DNA from: Vicingus serpentipes
Lineage (GTDB): Bacteria; Bacteroidota; Bacteroidia; Flavobacteriales_E; Vicingaceae
Length of the DNA: 64,000 nucleotides
Direction: 5' to 3'
Assembly (NCBI GenBank): GCA_024103385.1
Contig: JAGFIT010000058.1
Coordinates: 24,661 to 88,660, forward strand
The translations under genes were made by a program, and so were the position numbers. The notes under the pieces were generated by a model that worked only from the letters and a program-made list of their open reading frames with translations, did not search any database and was not told where the DNA came from. Of this stretch, positions 60,225 through 64,000 are shown piece by piece; within the stretch, counting starts at the first letter, position 1, and each line of letters begins with the position of its first letter.

Positions 60225-61058
60225 ATGGCAGAATTTGTAAAAGGTAATCAACTTAATGCAGAGCTTGAGAAAATCTTTGAGCGAGCAGAGGAACAATTAG
60301 TAATTATCTCTCCGTTCATCAAGCTTCATTCAAGATTTGTTGACGTGTTAAAATCCAAAAAGAACGATTATAAACTCAAAATAACGGTTGTCTTTGGAAA
60401 AAACGAAGATAATATTTCAAAGAGCTTTAGCCAGGAAGACTTTGACTTTTTAAAGGACTTCCCAAACATTGAAATAAAATATGAGCCGAGACTTCATGCC
60501 AAATATTATGCAAACGAATCAGCGGCTTTATTGAGCTCAATGAATCTTTACGACTTTTCTCAAAATAACAATATTGAGTTTGGCATATTGACAAAAGCTA
60601 CACTTGTTGGTGCATTGACTGGCAATCTTCTTGGCGATACTATTGACAAAGAAGCCTTCAACTACTTTGACCAAGTAATCAACAACAGCAAGACCCTTTT
60701 CCAAAGGACACCGCTCTATGAAAAAGCTAATTTGGGTCTATCAAAAAAATATACCCACTCTGACGAGATTGATGAACTATCTGGACAGCTTGGCATTAAG
60801 ACATTAACCCCAAAGTCAAGTAAACCAAAGCAGACTACGCAAGACACCGATACCGGTTACTGTATAAGGACAGGTGACAAGATACCCTTCAATCCTGACA
60901 GACCACTTTCAGACAAAGCCTATAAATCTTGGAACAAGTACAAGGACAAAGATTATAAAGAGAAATACTGCCATTTTTCTGGGGAACCATCGAACGGAGA
61001 GACTTCGTTCTCGAAACCAATAATGAAAAAGAACTGGAACAAAGCGAAAGAAAAGTAA
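60225..61058 (+). CDS. PLD-like phosphodiesterase domain protein
   Basis: A 277-residue protein with an N-terminal phospholipase D-like fold (about 1-130): EEQLVIISPFIKLHSRFVDV and the HKD motif region EPRLHAKYYANESAALLSSM, with His91 and Lys93 followed by SSMN at 104-107. PLD-like proteins with one HKD often dimerise and include nucleases. The C-terminal 80 residues (TGYCIRTGDKIPFNPDRPLS then YKEKYCHFSGEPSNGET) look like a zinc-ribbon domain in which most metal-ligand cysteines have been replaced. Its base and codon use differ from neighbours, and it lies inside inverted repeats, both signs of transfer. A nuclease or defence role is possible but unproven. Confidence 0.83.
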   Translation: MAEFVKGNQLNAELEKIFERAEEQLVIISPFIKLHSRFVDVLKSKKNDYKLKITVVFGKNEDNISKSFSQEDFDFLKDFPNIEIKYEPRLHAKYYANESAALLSSMNLYDFSQNNNIEFGILTKATLVGALTGNLLGDTIDKEAFNYFDQVINNSKTLFQRTPLYEKANLGLSKKYTHSDEIDELSGQLGIKTLTPKSSKPKQTTQDTDTGYCIRTGDKIPFNPDRPLSDKAYKSWNKYKDKDYKEKYCHFSGEPSNGETSFSKPIMKKNWNKAKEK

Positions 61059-61059
61059 C

Positions 61060-61198
61060 GTTTGCCAACAAAGGCTAAGAAAACATGCTGGCTGACACGG
61101 TAAAATGAACATTAAAACACATAACAAAACTCGGTATTCGGCTGACAGATATGCGTTTTAAATCCGCACGTTTCTTGGCCAGGTCGATAAACGAAACT
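61060..61198. repeat. Right end of the PLD cassette with inner and outer repeats
   Basis: The inner arm GTTTGCCAACAAAGGCTAAG starts 1 bp after the gene stop. Two copies of GGCTGACA (61091-61098 and 61140-61147) lie between the arms. The outer arm GGTCGATAAACGAAACT ends at 61198, at the recG stop codon. The segment has no coding frame of note and is richer in G/C than typical intergenic DNA here. Its long, partly self-complementary structure recalls a recombination site but no known type is matched. Confidence 0.55.
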
Positions 61199-63305
61199 AT
61201 GAAATCCGTCCCCAATTCACCTTACTACTAAACAGTTTTTGCAGTGTTGTATGCAGACGGTAATTTTTTTCCAGTTCTAATTGAGCATCTTCTTTTAGTA
61301 TCTCTACCGCTATATTCCTTGCTACTTGTAGTATTTGTCCGTCTTTCGCTAAATCGGCAATATTGAGGTTTAACAAGCCACTTTGCTGCGTTCCTTGTAT
61401 ATCTCCTGGTCCTCGTAATTTTAAATCTACTTCACTAATTTCAAAACCATCATTGGTTTTTACCATCGTTTCCATACGTGTTTTACCGTCTGCACTTAGT
61501 TTATTCCCCGTCATTAACACACAATACGATTGTTCTGCCCCCCTACCTACTCGCCCTCTTAATTGGTGCAATTGCGACAAGCCAAAACGCTCTGCACTTT
61601 CTATTATCATCACACTGGCATTAGGTACATTCACTCCTACCTCAATTACTGTTGTTGCCACCATAATTTGAGTTTCTCCTTTTACAAAGCGTTGCATTTC
61701 AAATTCTTTATCTGCTGCCTTCATTTGTCCATGCACAATAGATACGTTGTATTTCGGTGAAGGAAAACGTCTTGTGATGCTTTCATACCCATCCATCAAA
61801 TCTTTGTAATCCATTTTTTCAGATTCTTGAATTAATGGATATACCACATATACTTGCCTTCCTTTCTTTATTTCTTCTTCCATAAACCCAAATATCTTTA
61901 GTCTTGAGGAATCAAAGCGATGGATGGTTTTAATTTCTTTTCTGCCTGGAGGCAATTCATCAATAACAGAAGTATCCAAATCTCCATAAAAAGTCATGGC
62001 CAAGGTTCTAGGGATTGGAGTTGCTGTCATTACCAACACATGAGGTGGATGCTGTTTTCCCTTTCTCCATAATTTAGAACGCTGTTGCACTCCAAAACGA
62101 TGCTGTTCGTCAATGACCACAAACCCTAAGTTTTTAAACTTCACCTTATCTTCTATTAAAGCATGGGTTCCTACCAAAATCTGCAGCTGTCCATTCTCTA
62201 AGTTTTCATGAATTATTTTCCGAGCTGCCGTTTTGCTAGAACCTGTTAACAGCTCAATAGTAACATTCATGTCTCCCAACAATTCTTTTAAGCTTTCATA
62301 ATGCTGAGTAGCTAAAATTTCTGTTGGAGCCATTAAACACGCTTGAAACCCATTATCCAATGCAATCAACATACACAACAGTGCTACAATGGTCTTTCCA
62401 CTCCCTACATCTCCCTGCAATAATCGGTTCATGTGCTTTCCTGAACCAATATCTACCCGAATTTCCTTGATAACTCTTTTTTGTGCTTCGGTTAATTCAA
62501 AAGGCAATTGCTCTTGGTAAAAAGTATTAAAATAATCTCCCACCTTATCAAAAACATGACCTTTTATTGTCTCTGTCTTGATGACTTTCTGTCGTAATAA
62601 ACTCAACTGAAGATAAAACAACTCCTCAAACTTCAATCGGAAAATCGCTTTTTGTAAAACTTCATTGTCTTGAGGCACATGTACATTAATTAGAGCTGCT
62701 TCCCTATCCAACAACTGAAGTCTATCCATCAAGTAAGGAGGAAGTGTTTCTTGTAACTGTCCTGTTAATTGTCCTACTAGGTTTTTTTGAATTTTATGAA
62801 TTCCTTTGGAGTGTAATCCTTTAGCTGTTAACTTTTCTGTGGTAGAATAAACAGCTTCTAACGTCACCTGATTGGCAATTAAAGATTGTTCTACTTCATC
62901 CAATTCTGGGTGTGTAATGTTTAACTTGTTTCGGTATAAAGTAGGTTTACCATAAACGATATATTCAACATTTTTTTTAACAGAATTTTGCAACCACTTA
63001 ATCCCTTTAAACCAAACTAATTCTATTTCGCCTGTATCATCTTTAAGGGTAGCCACCATTCTTTTCCCTCTTCTTTCTCCCACCACTTGAATGTCAGTAA
63101 TTTTTCCACGCAACTGAATGTGCGCTTCCGTAGAAGTTATATCTGCTATTTGGTAAACTTTAGATTTATCAATATATCGAAAAGGAAAGTGTGCCAACAA
63201 ATCACCAAATGTAAAGACACCTAATTCTTTCTTAAGTAGTTCAGCTCGTTGTGGCCCAACTCCTTTTAAGAATTCTATTTTGGTATCTAATAATTGGTTG
63301 GTCAT
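61197..63305 (-). CDS. recG: ATP-dependent DNA helicase RecG
   Basis: RecG remodels stalled replication forks and branches recombination intermediates. The 702-residue protein has an N-terminal wedge domain (about 1-230, with FLKGVGPQRAELLKKELGV and an OB fold) and two superfamily 2 helicase domains. Motif I is RLLQGDVGSGKTIVALLCML, motif II is FVVIDEQHRFGVQQR (DEQH), motif III is MTATPIPRTLAMT, and motif VI is QLHQLRGRVGRGAEQSYCVL. The length and C-terminus (KVNWGRIS) are normal. It is bordered by the PLD cassette on one side and the DUF559 gene with repeats on the other. Confidence 0.97.
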   Translation of the reverse strand: MTNQLLDTKIEFLKGVGPQRAELLKKELGVFTFGDLLAHFPFRYIDKSKVYQIADITSTEAHIQLRGKITDIQVVGERRGKRMVATLKDDTGEIELVWFKGIKWLQNSVKKNVEYIVYGKPTLYRNKLNITHPELDEVEQSLIANQVTLEAVYSTTEKLTAKGLHSKGIHKIQKNLVGQLTGQLQETLPPYLMDRLQLLDREAALINVHVPQDNEVLQKAIFRLKFEELFYLQLSLLRQKVIKTETIKGHVFDKVGDYFNTFYQEQLPFELTEAQKRVIKEIRVDIGSGKHMNRLLQGDVGSGKTIVALLCMLIALDNGFQACLMAPTEILATQHYESLKELLGDMNVTIELLTGSSKTAARKIIHENLENGQLQILVGTHALIEDKVKFKNLGFVVIDEQHRFGVQQRSKLWRKGKQHPPHVLVMTATPIPRTLAMTFYGDLDTSVIDELPPGRKEIKTIHRFDSSRLKIFGFMEEEIKKGRQVYVVYPLIQESEKMDYKDLMDGYESITRRFPSPKYNVSIVHGQMKAADKEFEMQRFVKGETQIMVATTVIEVGVNVPNASVMIIESAERFGLSQLHQLRGRVGRGAEQSYCVLMTGNKLSADGKTRMETMVKTNDGFEISEVDLKLRGPGDIQGTQQSGLLNLNIADLAKDGQILQVARNIAVEILKEDAQLELEKNYRLHTTLQKLFSSKVNWGRIS

Positions 63306-63331
63306 ATTTAATTTATTTCCTTATTGGGTCA

Positions 63332-63366
63332 AACCCACCCCTAACCCCTCCGAGGAGGGGAATTTT
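63332..63366. repeat. G/C palindromic repeat, copy 1 (overlaps the DUF559 gene end)
   Basis: AACCCACCCC is followed by the palindrome CCCCTCCGAGGAGGGG (63345-63360). On the minus strand this copy encodes the last residues of the DUF559 protein (SPPRRG) and its TAG stop. Confidence 0.8.
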
Positions 63367-63727
63367 TTGTAATCCAAACTTCTATTGTTCGTAAAACATT
63401 GTTCATGTCTCTTTTTGTTTCTATGTCATCAAATCTCAGGAATTGAACTCCTAGACTTTCTAGTTTTTGCTGTCTAACTACATCTTTTTCATCAACTTCC
63501 TCAAAATTATGGCTGTCTCCATCAACTTCAATAGCCAATTGTAAATCTTTACAGTAAAAATCAACAATATAATTATCGATTGGTTTTTGCCTATCAAAAT
63601 CGAAACCTAGCATTTTCTTTTGCTTCAATTCATTCCAAAGCAATACTTCTCCTAAAGTCATGTTTTTTCGAAGCTTCTTTGCTAACTCTTTTAATTTAGG
63701 GTTGTATGGGATTATTTTTCTAGGCAT
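63341..63727 (-). CDS. DUF559 endonuclease-like protein
   Basis: A 128-residue protein of the DUF559 family, related to Vsr-type and other PD-(D/E)xK nucleases. N-terminal helices (KLKELAKKLRKNMTLGEVLL) are followed by the nuclease-like core: FDFDRQKPIDNYIVDFYCKD and LQLAIEVDGDSHNFEEVDEK. The Asp in IVDFYC and the Glu-Val-Asp stretch are candidate metal ligands. The C-terminus ends TKNSPPRRG, encoded by the palindromic repeat next to the gene. It stands immediately upstream of recG in the same direction, but the repeats argue for insertion rather than an operon with recG. DNA cleavage is inferred from the fold. Confidence 0.87.
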   Translation of the reverse strand: MPRKIIPYNPKLKELAKKLRKNMTLGEVLLWNELKQKKMLGFDFDRQKPIDNYIVDFYCKDLQLAIEVDGDSHNFEEVDEKDVVRQQKLESLGVQFLRFDDIETKRDMNNVLRTIEVWITKNSPPRRG

Positions 63728-63747
63728 TGAAAAATAAAATTACTAAA

Positions 63748-63784
63748 AACCCACCTCTAAATCTCCTCCCGAGAGGATACTTTT
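63748..63784. repeat. G/C palindromic repeat, copy 2 (diverged)
   Basis: AACCCACCTC then CTCCTCCCGAGAGGAT, in the same orientation as copy 1 but with a degraded palindrome. It lies just upstream of the DUF559 start codon, so copies 1 and 2 flank the gene as direct repeats. Confidence 0.65.
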
Positions 63785-63830
63785 AATCTAACTCCTTTTA
63801 AAATTTATAACTACTTTACAATTGAGCGTT

Positions 63831-63865
63831 AAACTCCCCTCCTTGGAGGGGTATGGGGGTGGGTC
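63831..63865. repeat. G/C palindromic repeat, copy 3 (inverted)
   Basis: The palindrome CCCCTCCTTGGAGGGG (63836-63851) is followed by TATGGGGGTGGGTC, the inverse orientation of copy 1. It lies directly beside the start of the IS-like terminus. Confidence 0.8.
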
Positions 63866-63875
63866 AAAAAAACCC

Positions 63876-64000
63876 TGTCTCGTCCTGAAAAAAGTTTACA
63901 GTTTAGTTAGATAATCCTGATATAAGTTTACAGTTTAAAACTAATCCTAAAACTCGTTTACAAGTATAGGTTTTTTTTGATAATAATTCTTCCATAGTTT
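63876..64000. mobile_element. Probable insertion-sequence end, continuing past the window
   Basis: Three imperfect 23-bp repeats follow one another: 63883-63905 and 63915-63937 (both with the form TCCTGA, then AAGTTTACAGTTTA), and a weaker one at 63945-63967 (TCCTAA, then CGTTTACAAG). Their spacing is 32 and 30 bp. The block begins with TG at 63876. Multiple terminal transposase-binding repeats starting with TG are typical of IS21/IS481-like elements; no transposase gene is visible here, so the family is unknown. Confidence 0.5.

Larger units (their letters stand above)
60150..61199. mobile_element. Putative single-gene cassette around the PLD-like gene
   Basis: A stretch of about 1.05 kb with two nested imperfect inverted-repeat pairs around one gene. 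The inner pair, 60189-60209 and 61060-61079, abuts the gene and shares CTTAGC and GTTRGCAAAC blocks. The outer pair, 60150-60166 and 61182-61198, matches at 14 of 17 positions around TTCGTTTATC. The DNA inside is richer in G/C and C-ending codons by eye than the flanks. No integrase or transposase is present. The right outer arm ends at the recG stop codon. The mobile nature is inferred from structure only. Confidence 0.55.

Noticed and set aside
61060..61198. An integron attC site
   Set aside because: The core heptamers GTTRRRY and RYYYAAC could not be placed with the right spacing, and no integrase is visible. The segment is kept as an undefined cassette end.
63341..63727. The DUF559 gene as the first gene of a recG operon
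   Set aside because: It is in the same direction, but the repeats at both of its ends make insertion a better explanation than a functional operon.

Overview
The window is an AT-rich chromosomal segment from a member of the Bacteroidota, most likely a marine or aquatic Flavobacteriia-type bacterium. The evidence is the gene content: two subtilases with C-terminal type IX secretion (T9SS) sorting domains, a TamL-type BamA lipoprotein, an OmpA/PD40 protein, and a DUF1573-yajC-YbbR-coaE cluster. Many genes are preceded by a TAnnTTTG element, the Bacteroidota -7 box, and Shine-Dalgarno sequences are almost absent. No rRNA or tRNA gene was seen. No stretch above 300 bp lacks a gene.

Layout. 1-4.2 kb: histidine utilisation genes hutI (cut by the window edge), hutU and hutH, with a divergent LysR regulator. 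5-11.5 kb: MFS exporter, DEAD-box helicase, DUF2237 protein, two unknown envelope proteins, a nitroreductase and ispH. 11.7-16 kb: rpsA, pyrR-pyrB and a cyclophilin. 16-20.5 kb: surE, a small membrane protein, lpxB, a SpoIID-domain protein and a UspA protein. 20.5-27 kb: fhs; a MarR-controlled pirin, YceI and nitroreductase group; purC; a second DEAD-box helicase. 27-32 kb: htpG, lemA, two TPM-domain proteins and a membrane protein. 32-38 kb: an rRNA/tRNA methyltransferase, OmpA/PD40 and divergent tamL. 37.6-42.2 kb: fba, accD, rpsO and pnp. 42-54 kb: a coiled-coil envelope protein, comEC, a glycosyltransferase, uvrA, an ECF sigma factor, and the coaE/YbbR/yajC/DUF1573 cluster. 54-64 kb: cspA, two T9SS subtilases, a PLD-like gene, recG, and a DUF559 nuclease.

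Most of the window is conserved housekeeping DNA. The accessory signal is at the right end around recG. A PLD-like gene (60.2-61.1 kb) is enclosed by two nested sets of imperfect inverted repeats and differs in composition from its neighbours, like a single-gene cassette. The DUF559 nuclease gene (63.3-63.7 kb) is associated with three copies of a G/C-rich palindromic repeat, and one copy encodes the protein's last residues and stop codon. The final 125 bp contain three spaced imperfect repeats that look like the end of an insertion sequence. Several families of intergenic palindromic repeats occur elsewhere. Homology calls come from reading protein motifs, not from database searches.
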